DNA from: Nematostella vectensis | Lineage: Eukaryota > Cnidaria > Anthozoa > Actiniaria > Edwardsiidae | Length of the DNA stretch: 64,000 nt | Reading direction: 5' to 3' | Assembly: GCF_932526225.1 (NCBI RefSeq) | Contig: NC_064044.1 | Location: forward strand, 11,732,084 to 11,796,083 | Shown: positions 49,601 to 61,559 of the stretch, one piece after another | How positions within the stretch are numbered: the stretch's first letter is position 1 | Layout: each line of letters starts with the position of its first letter | Program-made: the position numbers and the translations under genes | The notes under the pieces: model-generated | The model's database searches: none | Seen by the model: only the letters and a program-made list of their open reading frames with translations | What the model was told of the DNA's origin: nothing

Positions 49601-51366
49601 AAGACGCTCCTTAGTTAGAGGCCCAAAGGTAAATGGCATTTTCCGACCGTGATTATTCGACCTCTCATCGCTGTCTAGACTATCACAGCTTGGTCTTGGC
49701 TGATGTAAACATGGCTACAAGGATTAGCTTTTTTTCAAGGAGGGATATGGTTTTTGAAGCTTGGAGCTCGTGCCTCGCGCAAACGGCGCGATTTTCGTAA
49801 ATTTTGCAGATTTTATTTATACAACTATGCTTTATCAGATTCCGCTAGATTCGCTCTTCTTGGAAATAAAGTTATTTTTTTTTTCATCCAATTAAATGGA
49901 AACAAATGTTGAAAATATAAATCTCGAAATTTGCGCGATGAAATTTTTTTCTAAATTCACTGTAACACCTAACAATACTCCAGCTTGAAGCACACGAATT
50001 GTTGGCTGTCAAACTTCGCGATTGATGGACCTTTATTTTACGCCAAAATCGTCCTCGCAATCTTTGAAAAAATAAATGCACACTTGCCTACAAAGATCCA
50101 TCCCCGAATTTACGCCCCAAGCTAAGTCCACACCGTAAGGCAACTTGAGTAAGAGGGGCAAGAGGTTGCACAATAATTAATTACCCAGGGTATGCAAAAT
50201 CAGACAGAAGAAGGGAAATTTCTTCTTTTTAACGAAATTCATAGAAATTCGTATTCGCATTTTTTGACCAGGCATTGTACAACTGTCATTTATTTATTAC
50301 AAGTATTTCAATCTGCTTTTTAGGATTTTATTGGTTCATAATGCGTCAATCCGCAATTTAGTGTCAATACACCGCCAATCCGTAATAATACCTTCAGCTC
50401 GCTATATTCGGGCTTCCATATAGTATGAATAGAGGTATTTCGGACTGGTCGCTAGCCGTGCCATTAGAAAACCAAAATGGATAACGTTGTCGAATATTTC
50501 TAGGAGCAACTGCAGATACCCGTCCACAAAGAGTTAACAATGAGACTTCACACCTCGATTTCTATAGAACGAGGCAGTAAATATAAGGAAAATGCAAATA
50601 AGTGGACGGGTATTCTGCAGTTTAGCCTATTTCTAAAATCTATCAAGCAAGTTCAAACGTCGTATTATCTATGAGCCGTATAGTCAATGCAAATGCATGC
50701 AAATGGAGATGAAACAATCGACTTGATCATTTACATGCACTTGCATTAAGTACGGCTCATGGATAATACGATGTTTGAACTAAGCCTCAGTCAATAATGA
50801 AAAAGTGCTTATCACAAAACCAGAAAACAGGAGACTTTGGCAGTAGTTAAATTGGCCGAAGAGCCAATTCCAAACTGGGGGATGGTATTGGGTTTTTACT
50901 ACAAGAAACGGCGAAAATGTTTTCGAAGATGTTTTCTCAGAATTAAACTATCGGTTCCACTGCATCTCTCATCGAAACCAAAACAACACGAGCAACAAAC
51001 TGTAGGATTTGAAAGCTAAAGTTTTTTATTTTCATTTATCTATGTGCGCACACTGCGAACCAAACGGCATGATAGTCCATAGAATTGGAGAGGGTTCCAA
51101 CTATCTTGTGTGTTGGCCACCGTTCGACTATCGTGTATTTGAACAAAACGGCTGAAATGTATCAGACAGAATAAATTTCAGAGTGCATACATGTCTGGCC
51201 AATTTTTTATTTCTGGCCAATTTGCGCGTCGCAAACAAGTCACATTTCAGCCAAATTAGAGGGAATATCCTGTACAAGTAAAAGTGAACGAAGACATAGA
51301 TATCTTGGATATCCAACATTAAACATAATCGTTCCCTGATATTGTGCAACTTACTTTGTCGGCCAT
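46622..51366 (-). CDS. Small Cys-Pro-rich protein, three exons, family unknown
   Basis: Exons on the minus strand: 51366-51355 (MADK, ATG in an AAAATGG context), 47540-47301 and 46735-46622 (stop TGA). All borders are GT/AG and all junctions are phase 0, giving 121 residues. Exon 2 has a long T tract before its CAG. The protein carries Cys-Pro five times (GGCPYK, GKCPMF, ICPFKER, KCPAKA, GHCPYHQKGC). It is basic overall, with no signal peptide or membrane segment. I do not recognise the family. Repeated CP dipeptides resemble heme-regulatory motifs, but metal binding is equally possible. Exons 2 and 3 are well supported; linking the distant first exon is an inference from phase and splice quality. 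Confidence 0.65.
46871..46978. mobile_element. Palindromic MITE in the intron of the Cys-Pro gene
   Basis: CCATGCTCGAGGATCCATCG...GCGGGCGC on the left returns as GCGCCCGC...CTGGATCCTCGAGCATG on the right, leaving a small loop near 46925. Confidence 0.7.
47694..47728. repeat. Perfect 15-bp hairpin
   Basis: GTGGAGATCGATGCT pairs with AGCATCGATCTCCAC around a TTTTG loop. It lies in the first intron of the Cys-Pro gene. Function unknown. Confidence 0.7.
48170..49100. repeat. Tandem repeat with ~315-bp higher-order period
   Basis: About ten basic units share CATATCCCTAAAGCTCTCAGG, GTACCAGGACT and ATTGGATCCACCAAA. The distinctive phrase AGCATTGATATATCCCTAAA recurs at 48289, 48601 and 48921, showing multi-unit blocks copied together. 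Confidence 0.85.
49475..49672. repeat. Tandem duplication, ~95 bp x 2
   Basis: CGCTTGATAGAAATACCACA...CATTTTCCGACCGT...ATTATTCGACCTCTC occurs twice. A trace of the first part also appears near 51930. Confidence 0.75.
50507..50624. mobile_element. MITE-like inverted repeat
   Basis: AACTGCAGATACCCGTCCAC and GTGGACGGGTATTCTGCAGT form ~20-bp inverted ends about 118 bases apart. Confidence 0.5.
50644..50788. mobile_element. Palindromic MITE, copy 2
   Basis: Same arms as 5794-5941 (GTTCAAACGTCGTATTATC, ATGAGCCGTAT...), differing at a few sites. Confidence 0.8.
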
Positions 51367-53580
51367 TTTCTTTGTATGTGATGCTGTCGATGCTTCTTCG
51401 AAACCTCTGACGCCCAATCTGCACAGGGAAAGAATGCATGTAGATTTATACCTGCTGCTGCTGGCAATCATTTTGACTCCGCCTACCTCAGCCTGCTTTT
51501 CTCTTTAGGGTGTCTCACAAACCAATTATTTGATATCTGATTGGACGGCGACAATGCGGAATCTGAAAAAGTGGACCTCATTTTTCCGGAGGGGTGGAGG
51601 GGGGGGGGGGAGTTCTCTGATAATGATCTGACCACACCCGAAAGAACAAAGACCTTTTTATGTCTTTGCAGTATCTCCGCGGGACGTTTATTGTCATTTG
51701 GCTACATGCCAGAGTAATCTAGCTTATGCTTTAGTAGTAGTAGACCTTCGGCCGTGGGCGGCAGCGACTGCCCTGTAATAATATCAGGTGATTGTTGGAC
51801 TATGAACCCTATAAAATTACAAGTAGTAAGCTCCATCTGCTTTGAACACTAAAACAAGACAAAGGCCAAGGGGAATCCTAAAATAATCAAAAATCAATCT
51901 CTATTGAGCCACCAGGGCGGACTCCAAAGGGTCGCCGCAAGATTCAAATACCACAGTTAACGTTTTCAAGATGTTTTTAAGGCCCTGCCTACTTGATTAC
52001 GGAATCGGATGAATTCGCAACTTTTTCGTTCCGTAATCGAAACGTTTTCCGCCGTAGAGAGTTGCGAATTCGCCTTAATCGTCGTATTATTCATGTGAAC
52101 GATAGCCGTATCCTGCAACGATAAAGTGGTGGATTCATTCGATTCCTTATTTGTGGGCTCAAGGGTGTCTAAGAGACTCACTATTTGATATTATTTTACG
52201 GGGGGAGGGAGTTAAAGATTTTCCCATAGACAAATTTCAAGTTAGACCTTAATCTCAAGGCGATTTAACTAATCTATTATCATGACATGTTTTAACGGGT
52301 CATGAGGGGTAAAACGGGAATCGTGATTCGCATTGGATTTAGATCTGGGACTGAAAAAAAAGAGACTGGAAATTGAGACTTTCTTTAGGCGCTATTTCTG
52401 CTCGACTATCACTGAATAAACACGAAGGTGCAGTTTCAACTCTAGAATTCTACAAGCAATAGAACAATGTCGTCCTCACGTGCCAAGGGAACACGAGTTA
52501 CGGACATACCATGGTGTCACTTGACGTTGGCCATTGAATCCTATTTACTTTGCAAGGGCGCTAGGGGCATAGGGGCGTTTTTCTGCCCAAACGTGCTAAG
52601 AAACACACCAAGCCCCTTTTTCTAAATGAGCTTTCTAAATGAATTTCGGCTTGCATGGCCAAGGGAGCACGGATTTGTGATAACTCCTCACCGGCATTTT
52701 CGCGGTTGTTCGTTTCCTAGTTCACCACTTTATTCACGTACTTCTATGAGGATCCCATGAATAACAGGTATCGCAGCATCTGACTTTCATGTTTCCACCG
52801 GCACCGCTGGACATATTTGCCTCAATTGAAGTTGTTGTATGTCGGCTCCCTATGAGGGCTATCACTTTCACAATTGTGAGAATGTGATCATATCCAGCTT
52901 TCAGATACTTGCTTTGGGGCACGCACTTTTTTCATGAACCTTGCATAAGCGTTTCCCCATCTGTTTGTACCAAAATGGTCGTCAAATAAATGGTCGAGAT
53001 TACAAAACTGCAATAGCGCTTATATAGATAAGACATTCTATAAGGCATCTTTAGGACTTTTTGAAGCTGGAAAATGTAATCAAGGATTACTTTTAACGAG
53101 CGGTTAGCTTACTTGCGGTGTGCTTGCGACGGGAGCGTGACTTTTACACGAATTTATTAGTTTTTGAATGGCCTTCTTGCCTTTATATCGTACCGCAAAT
53201 AAAGACGGCCCAAGCTAGTTGAACGTGTACATTACGTGTTTGTGCGCAAAATATTTAAGGTAATATATGCAACACAAAACTTTCTTTATCACAAAAAGCG
53301 AATATCCAATTTTTTTAGAGAATAGGATTGTACCAAGGGAGCACAGCAGAATGTGCTACTTAACGCGCGATTGATATTATTACGAAAATTAACCACTTTA
53401 ATGTAACACCTCATGTGTGTCTGTTTTGTAGGAGTCACCAGTTGCGTTGTTGGGGGTGAGTTCAAGGTGCGCTGGTCACATAATTTACTAAATGGTACAG
53501 CAGATTCCTAAGCCTGCTTGCAGGCGGTACTCGGTGTTATTATCGCGGAAAACCCTCTCCGTTCGGTGATCGGGCGCAAT
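51367..53580. other. No gene recognised
   Basis: A G-rich run near 51600 and a small imperfect palindrome (GATGAATTCGCAAC / GTTGCGAATTCGCC, 52009-52070) are the only structures seen. Confidence 0.4.
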
Positions 53581-53938
53581 CGACAGTGCTGAATAACGTA
53601 TGCGCATGCGCGTGTTCTGGCGAAAACAAACAAAATCTCAGTGTTGAATCGTTCGAGTAAAGGTACGAAAGGCTGACTTCAGTCGCTGTTTTGACTTACT
53701 GTACAGCATTAAAACCATACTGTACAAAAGATGACAGATTTGTTTCATAATTAGGTGGAGTCATAAAGTCATAATTAGGTAGGAGTCATAAAGAAAATTT
53801 TACCCTTAGGTTTGATCTAGTTTTCTTAGCATTCGCCAAAATGTGACAGTTCGCCGGTAAAATGCCGCCATTTCAAAACAAAAAGGCTGGTTTAACCGCG
53901 CGGTACTGGAACTAGTCTTGTGTTTTTCAGCACTGTCG
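53581..53938. mobile_element. 358-bp MITE, TIR CGACAGTGCTGAA
   Basis: Begins CGACAGTGCTGAATAAC and ends TTTTTCAGCACTGTCG. Flanks GCGCAAT and GCGCCAT may be a decayed duplication. It is the short-form relative of the element at 3640-4445. Confidence 0.75.
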
Positions 53939-54466
53939 GCGCCATCTTGTATTTTAAGACGAGTGGGCGAGCGCAAAAACGGACGCAGGGCAGGGGGGAG
54001 AGGGGCGAGACCTCACGTCAACTCGGATTCGATCGAGAATTGATGCTTAGCTGCTGTGGTATTCTCCAGTAAAGCCGCGTTCAAATTTCAGATATCACTG
54101 CGAACGATTGCTAAAGTGACAGCCGGCTTCACAGAGAAATCCTATGGCGATTTTGATTGGCCATTTGACGTTTGTTGTCTTTGACAGTTGACACGAGATC
54201 GACTGATTGAGATTTAACAGAAAGTCTTACAAACTGTTACAGGAAGTGTGATTTGTATTTTGGGGGGGTCGGGTCATGGTAGACACCCTAAGGGATAGCA
54301 GATTTCCAGAAGACCCTAAGGGATAGGGTCACTTGGGGCGAATTTTATATCCTAAGGAATAGGATGAGCATATGTACACTTTATTATGGAGATTTCCCCT
54401 CCCCGGATTAAAAGCCAAGATAGGAGGGATCAACCTCTATCCACAGGCGTACCATCCTAGAGGGAG

Positions 54467-57355
54467 GGTTGATGCTTGTACTATCTGTGGTACTGGGAGA
54501 GGGATGATGTTTGTACTATCTGTGGTACTGGGGGAGGGATGATGTTTGTACCATTTGTGGTACTGGGGGTGGGATGATGTTTGTACTATCTGTGGTACTG
54601 GGGGAGGGATGATGTTTGTACCATTTGTGGTACTGGGGGTGGGATGATGTTTGTAATATCTGTGGTATTGGGGGTGGGTTGATGTTTGTACTATCTGTGG
54701 TACTGGGGGTGGGATGATGTTTGTACTATCTGTGGTACTGGGGGTGAGATGATGTTTGTACCATTTGTGGTACTGGGGGTGGGGGTGATGTTTGTACTAT
54801 CTGTGGTACTGGGGGTGGGATGATGTTTGTACCATTTGTGGTACTGGGGGTGGGGATGATGTTTGTACTATCTGTGGTACTGGGGGAGGGATGATGTTTG
54901 TAATATCTGTGGTACTGGGGGAGGGATGATGTTTGTACCATTTGTGGTACTGGGGGTGGGATGATGTTTGTACTATCTGTGGTACTGGGGGTGGGGATGA
55001 TGTTTGTACTATCTGTGGTACTGGGAGTGGGATGATGTTTGTACTATCTGTGGTACTGGGGGAGGGATGATGTTTGTACCATTTGTGGTACTGGGGGAGG
55101 GGTGGGATGATGTTTGTACTATCTGTGGTACTGGGGGAGGGATGATGTTTGTACTATCTGTGGTACTGGGGGTGGGATGATGTTTGTACTATCTGTTGTA
55201 CTGGGGGAGGGATGATGTTTGTAATATCTGTGGTACTGGGGGAGGGATGATGTTTGTACTATCTGTGGTACTGGGGGAGGGATGATGTTTGTACTATCTG
55301 TGGTACTGGGGGAGGGGTGGGATGATGTTTGTACTATCTGTGGTACTGGGGGTGGGATGATGTTTGTACTATCTGTGGTACTGGGGGTGGGGATGATGTT
55401 TGTACTATCTGTGGTACTGGGAGTGGGATGATGTTTGTACTATCTGTGGTACTGGGGGAGGGATGATGTTTGTAATATCTGTGGTACTGGGGGAGGGATG
55501 ATGCTTGTACCATTTGTGGTACTGGTAGAGGGATGATGTTTGTACTATCTGTGGTACTGGGGGAGGGATGATGTTTGTACCATTTGTGGTACTGGGGGAG
55601 GGATGATGTTTGTACTATCTGTGGTACTGGTAGAGGGATGATGTTTGTACTATCTGTGGTACTGGGGGAGGGATGATGTTTGTACCATTTGTGGTACTGG
55701 GGGAGGGGTGGGATGATGTTTGTACTATCTGTGGTACTGGGGGTGGGATGATGTTTGTACTATCTGTGGTACTGGGGGAGGGATGATGTTTGTACCATTT
55801 GTGGTACTGGGGGTGAGATGATGTTTGTACTATCTGTGGTACTGGGGGTGGGATGATGTTTGTACTATCTGTGGTACTGGGGGAGGGATGATGTTTGTAC
55901 TATCTGTGGTACTGGGGGTGGGATGATGTTTGTACTATCTGTGGTACTGGGGGAGGGATGATGTTTGTACCATTTGTGGTACTGGTAGAGGGATGATGTT
56001 TGTACTATCTGTAGTACTGGGGGAGGGGATGATGTTTGTACTATCTGTGGTACTGGGGGAGGGATGATGTTTGTAATATCTGTGGTACTGGGGGAGGGAT
56101 GATGCTTGTACCATTTGTGGTACTGGTAGAGGGATGATGTTTGTACTATCTGTGGTACTGGGGGAGGGATGATGTTTGTACCATTTGTGGTACTGGGGGA
56201 GGGGTGGGATGATGTTTGTACTATCTTTGGTACGTTGGATGGGATGATGTTTGTACTATCTGTGGTACTGGGGGAGGGATGATGTTTGTACCATTTGTGG
56301 TACTGGGGGAGGGGTGGGATGATGTTTGTACTATCTGTGGTACTGGTAATGGGATGATGTTTTTATTATCTGTGGTACTGGGAGAAGAATGTTTGTATTG
56401 TCTGTGGTACTGGGGGTGGGATGATGTTTGTACTATCTGTGATACTGGGGGTGAGATGATGTTTGTACTATCTGTGGTATTGGGGGTGGGATGATGTTTG
56501 TACTATCTGTGGTACTGGGGGTGGGGGTGGGATGATGTTTGTACTATCTGTGGTACTGGGGGTGGGATGATGTTTGTACTATCTGTGGTACTGGGGGTGG
56601 GATGATGTATGTACTATCTGTGGTACTGGGAGAGGGATGATGTTTGTACTATTTGTGGTACTGGGGGTGGGATGATGTTTGTACTATCTGTGGTACTGGT
56701 AATGGGATGATGTTTTTATTATCTGTGGTACTGGGGGAGGGATGATGTTTGAATCATCTGTGGTACTGGGGGAGGGATGATGTTTGTACTATCTGTGGTA
56801 CTGGGGGTGGGGGTGGGATGATGTTTGTACTATCTGTGGTACTGGGGGTTGGATGATGTTTGTACTATCTGTGGTACTGGGGATGGGGATGATGTTTGTA
56901 CTATCTGTGGTACTGGGAGAGGGATGATGTTTGTACTATCTGTGGTACTGGGGGTGGGATGATGTTTGTACTATCTGTGGTACTGGGGGTGGGATGATGT
57001 TTGTACTATCTGTGGTACTGGGGATGGGGATGATGTTTGTACTATCTGTGGTACTGGGAGAGGGATGATGTTTGTACTATCTGTGGTACTGGGGGTGGGA
57101 TGATGTTTGTACTATCTGTGGTACTGGGGGTGGGATGATGTTTGTACTATCTGTGGTACTGGGGATGGGGATGATGTTTGTACTATCTGTGGTACTGGGA
57201 GAGGGATGATGTTTGTACTATCTGTGGTACTGGGGGTGGGATGATGTTTGCACTATCTGTGGTACTGGGGGTGGGATGATGTTTGTACTAACTGTGATAC
57301 TGGGGGGTGGGATGATGTTTGTACTAACTGTAGTATTGGGGGTGGGATGATGTTC
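54467..57355. repeat. 36-bp G-rich minisatellite, about 80 copies
   Basis: Unit GATGATGTTTGTACTATCTG plus TGGTACTGGGGGAGGG, with variants ACCATTTG, TAATATCTG and G4-6 runs. The G-rich strand is the + strand. Short open frames arise because 36 is divisible by three, but no full-length frame exists. Confidence 0.95.
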
Positions 57356-59037
57356 ATGAGGAGCTCTGATAGGGAAAAAAGTGACGTAAGGGTGAGTTCA
57401 AACCATCCTTACACTCGAGATGGTGTTTTAATCCGCAACACCTTTAAGCGGCCTGGCTTTATGCGCTTGACATCTCACAGGGTGTAATGTTACCGCTAAT
57501 GGGTCCTTGTTTATATTTCTATCAATATCTAGTCAAACAGTTTTCAGTAGCGAAGCATAAATAACTACATTCAAGGAAAGTAAATGTTAAACTGATAATA
57601 ACAGCAACAATAGGAAGAAATCATTTTAATACTCTATAACTTTAAAACAGTATTTACAAAACGTTATTTATGAACAAAACACTAAATGAATGCAATTAAT
57701 ATCAACCGAGTAAAGCAAACGTTTCTGTTAATAGGCGTGTTGTATCTAGTAATCAAAACTTATTTATTGCCGTTTCGTTAGCCGACTCTATAATCCGGAA
57801 AACGGATATTTCAGGCTTTCTAATTTAGGGCGCATCTCACTCGACTGCTTTGTCGCTAGCTGTATCGCCGGAATCACGGATAGATTACGTAATAAAGTTT
57901 GCAAATTATGTGTGATTCGTAATAAACAACTTAAAATTACATTATGCCATGGTCACCATCCTTTATTGTCGTTCTTCATTGGTTTTCCATTAGCCAATTA
58001 ATTGTTACAGTACTTGGGAGCATATTTCTTTTTTGTATCGCTCAAAAATCGTAGCATCGTTGTTTGCCACCATCTTGGATGTATTTGGAAAAGGATCATG
58101 GGTAGTTTTGAGCCCAAACTGCCAGCTGCCGTTTTTTCAAACATAGCGTTTTCAAAGAAGAAAAAAAGGAAAATTATTAGGGTTTTTTCGTTAATGGACA
58201 CATATGAGTTGTTGTAATCTTTACTCTGTACAAAGTAGCAGGTGCGTACCCAGGATTGGCTGAGCGGGGTGCGCGGTCATAGGAATCATATGGAAAAAGC
58301 ATAGCATTTGAAGATTTCTTCATAAGAAATGACACCCACCCGCAAAGGGGGCACCCCCCTTTGTATGTGCCTGGCTCCAGCCGCCTATTTCCCAAGCACA
58401 GCCTGCTACTCTAAAAGTTATTGAAACCCCTGTATGGTTTATGTTAGAAACTGTGTATCCTTGATATCCCAAGATTTAGCATTGATAAAACATTGGTGAT
58501 TGGCATGATAAGCTGGAATTCCGGTAGTTTGTCATTGCTTTTAATGAAGGCAGTTTTAGTACTATAACACCAAGAGGCCTACCGTCTCGATTCATACCTT
58601 CATTTTAGAGTAAATCCAACTTTGGTCAAAATTTTTATAAAATATAACATTTTGAAGCGAGTTTTCGTACCCCAAGTTGTGCAAAAAATACAGCGATGTT
58701 TTGTATGGAAATTTTTACTTCCCACTGTTTTTTTATCTCAAGGTCATAAACCCATTCTTCCCCAGTTATTCGTAATCTATGATTGGGCTTTTTAAAGAAT
58801 GACTAGAATATAAACATAAGAAATCCTAGGTACGGTAAGTGGTTTAATTTTCAAAGCTGCCTACATAATGTTTTATTTTTTATTAAAAGCACAAAAGCCT
58901 GCAACTGAGAAATGAAGCATTGTTTGTTGCAAATCCACAAAGATACATTCCCACTGAAATTTGTCAGGAAAAATATTTGATTTTAGTGCACTGTACGAAT
59001 TATGATTAAAACAAGTTATTTTATTTACTTTTTACAG
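57356..59037. other. No supported gene; one possible promoter-like motif
   Basis: GCCACCATCTTGGATG at about 58065 resembles a YY1-type core-promoter motif on the + strand and is followed 30 bases later by an ATG. No splice-linked coding sequence can be demonstrated. A degraded miniature element may lie at 58243-58390. Confidence 0.3.
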
Positions 59038-59107
59038 ACACAGCAGTAATATGATGCACTGGATGCTACGGGCTGGTCAAGGAGCAAAGAAGAAGAAGAT
59101 ACAGTAG
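59038..59107 (+). other. Possible terminal exon ending KKKKIQ
   Basis: After a strong acceptor (TTTATTTACTTTTTACAG) the frame reads HSSNMMHWMLRAGQGAKKKKIQ-length sequence to TAG at 59105-59107. No partner exon found, so this is a suggestion only. Confidence 0.2.
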
Positions 59108-59344
59108 TTTGCCATATGATTTACTACCTTTTTTTGTAATTGCTAAAAGGTTATTTGGGGATGTTTTGTATGCGCTAATGTTTACTGTTTACTGTTTACT
59201 GTATTGTTCCCATTAACCACTTACTGTGGCCTATGCTGTGACAAACATACACCAGTCACTAGATCATGTTATGCTTTGAAAACTTATTTCAAACATACAA
59301 TATCATATCCTTTTGTGATTATATGTTATCTTGCACCCTTCAAG

Positions 59345-60348
59345 GCGATGCCCAACTTGCCACAGAAGAACCTCGGTGAGGATGGGATCCTTCTTTGGGG
59401 AATTCCAAAGGATACGCCTTGCTACTATGGTAGAGGCGATTCACCACTGGGCGAAAAAATAAAGCAGAAGACATCTGCAGAGATGCTTGGAATAAGCGAG
59501 CGAGTTGTAGGGAAGATATCGTCACGTCTGAGGGATATCTGCGCCGAGGACTTAAGACGACGCCCTGTTATTCCTTTTGGTGGGCCAGGCATCATTTGCG
59601 AGATTGATGAGAGCTTATTCAACCACAAAGCAAAGGTAAAGCTCAAGGAAGCTCAATTCCACCAATATGTATGTTCAAGCAACAAAAAGGTGTGGGCCTC
59701 CCCACTTTACTGAACGGATTTATATATCAACGTTTTTTTTTTAACCAACGGGTTTCAGGCGGTACATAAGCAACCGACAACAAGTTTGTTGAACAGTTTA
59801 AGGTTTTATTTGATTAAATATTTAGATATTGATAAATGAAGTCACTTAGCTCCCAATTACTATAACACAGAACTGGAACTGTCTACCTATGATTACAGTA
59901 CAACCGCGGGAGACGACCGGCAGATGCCTATTGGGTGTTCGGAGTACTCTCCACAGAACATTTCCCTTCAAGAGGCTACTTCCGGGTGGTACAGAGAAGG
60001 GATGCAGCGACACTCTTGCCAATCATCGAACAGGCGCTGCTGCCTGGCTCGACTGTACACACGGATGACTGGGCAGCATACCGTCAACTACAGGCCCGAT
60101 TGCCAAATGTGGTAGCGGACCACGGGGTTGTTGTACACCGGTATAATTTTGTCGACCCAATTACCGGTGTACTAACCCAACACGTGGAGTCTGCATGGAA
60201 CCGCCTAAAAAGTGTTATCAAAGAGCGGCGGGGTGTGAGGCGGGGAGACTTGCAGAGTTTCCTGAACGAGCAGTGCTGGAGAGTCTGGCGCACCTCCAAC
60301 AGGAGAACATTCTATCTTTTTCTAAGCGTTTTCCTCTCTAATAACTAA
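59345..60348 (+). pseudogene. Merlin (ISXO2/IS1595-like) transposase, exons 2-3
   Basis: Exon 2 (59345-59635) opens after CCCTTCAAG with RCPTCHRRTSVRMGSFF, the second half of the N-terminal zinc ribbon, then a helical region. Exon 3 (59899-60348) follows a GT-AG intron; the join reads [21 protein letters not shown]. Catalytic residues of the DDE core are visible: Asp in EIDES, Asp in [12 protein letters not shown] and Glu in [12 protein letters not shown]. Exon 2 begins with one base completing a TGG codon, exactly what exon 1 at 37275 on the minus strand needs. One A appears missing from an A6 run at 59454-59459, which breaks the frame after HHWAKK. This may be a real lesion or a sequencing error. 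The stop is TAA at 60346. Confidence 0.8.
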
Positions 60349-61510
60349 TAAACATTTCAAGAACGAATCATCTACAATAAAATATTGAAGCTTAAAGTAT
60401 TTTGTTTTATATATAAGCTTACAATTTGCCATTGTTTGCTCCTGTCGAGGAGCGCCTTTGCCCTATACAGCATAGCCAATGGAATGAAAACCAGGAAAAC
60501 CACGCCGTTAGATGAAAACTTGGCTACAATGAGCCCCTGGCAAGGGTGACACCTCGGGCTTGGTCCCGATAATACCACATCTTGTGGGGGGACCAAGATG
60601 CCCTCATTTAACCTCTCGAACTAAAATAATACAGCCACAAAGCTGACATAAACACACCTTTCAGTCTCCAAGCCTCGATTGAAAGTTACACGACTTTGTT
60701 ACAAATAGAATCTTGGTACAACCTTGTCTGGTCAGCATAACAAGGTATCTAGGGCTGGAGGGTGGTTTGGTGGGTGGGTTTGGGGGGCGTGAAAACTCTT
60801 ATCAGGGTACCAAAGAGGGGGTCTCAGTGAATTGTGAATAAACCAACTTGTGTAACTAAGCGAATGGATAAGGTTTCGAAACCATAGCGATAAACGGTTC
60901 AGCGAAATCATTTAGTAGCTTTTGAGTAAAAACTCTAAAGATCGTTGTTTTCAACTCTGATTTCTGAGCTTTGCAAGAAAGTTTGAGATACCAATTTTTA
61001 TTGTATTTTTCAAGTTCACTCGAATTGGTTGTTTCATCGCGGGCGTTAATTTCCAGTTACGATGTACTTTACGGGGAGCGTGAAGAATGTAATCTTATTT
61101 TTCGTTTTATTACTAACTAAATAACGGATCTAGATCATTGCTAACAAGGTAAAAGGCTAATTAATTAGGGTTAAGCTATTTTAACTTTCAAGCCAATGCA
61201 ATACGCAATACAAAAGTCATCTTTATTTAAAAAGGGTTGCATTTCAGCTCCAACAACCGACGCACATCTAAGCCAAGATGTACATGCTTTATTAAATTTC
61301 TGAGTCGCATGATACCAAAAATCGGACTCACTAGACTATACTAGCGGCATCCAAAGACTACAAAGGCCTGCCATTGTGGCCTTCAATCGATTTCCTTTCT
61401 TTTTATAAACGCGCACAAATATAGACTCACGCACACATTCCACGCACGCACAACAAAAGAAAACCCAGTAAAGCCCATAAGTTAAATATTAGGGAATATT
61501 AATATAGTGA
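60349..61510. other. 3' flank of the transposase gene, no gene seen
   Basis: No coding or repeat structure recognised before the subterminal repeats begin at about 61560. Confidence 0.5.
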
Positions 61511-61559
61511 AATATTAAACCACATCATGGGGTATCGTATATCTGTGTTTATTATCTGG

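Noticed and set aside
39961-57355. CRISPR array
   Set aside because: The 43-bp and 36-bp arrays are head-to-tail repeats without unique spacers, and the sequence is animal.
54726-57487. Pro/Ser-rich or Trp/Gly-rich frames in the 36-bp array
   Set aside because: Minisatellite translation; frames shift whenever G-run length varies.
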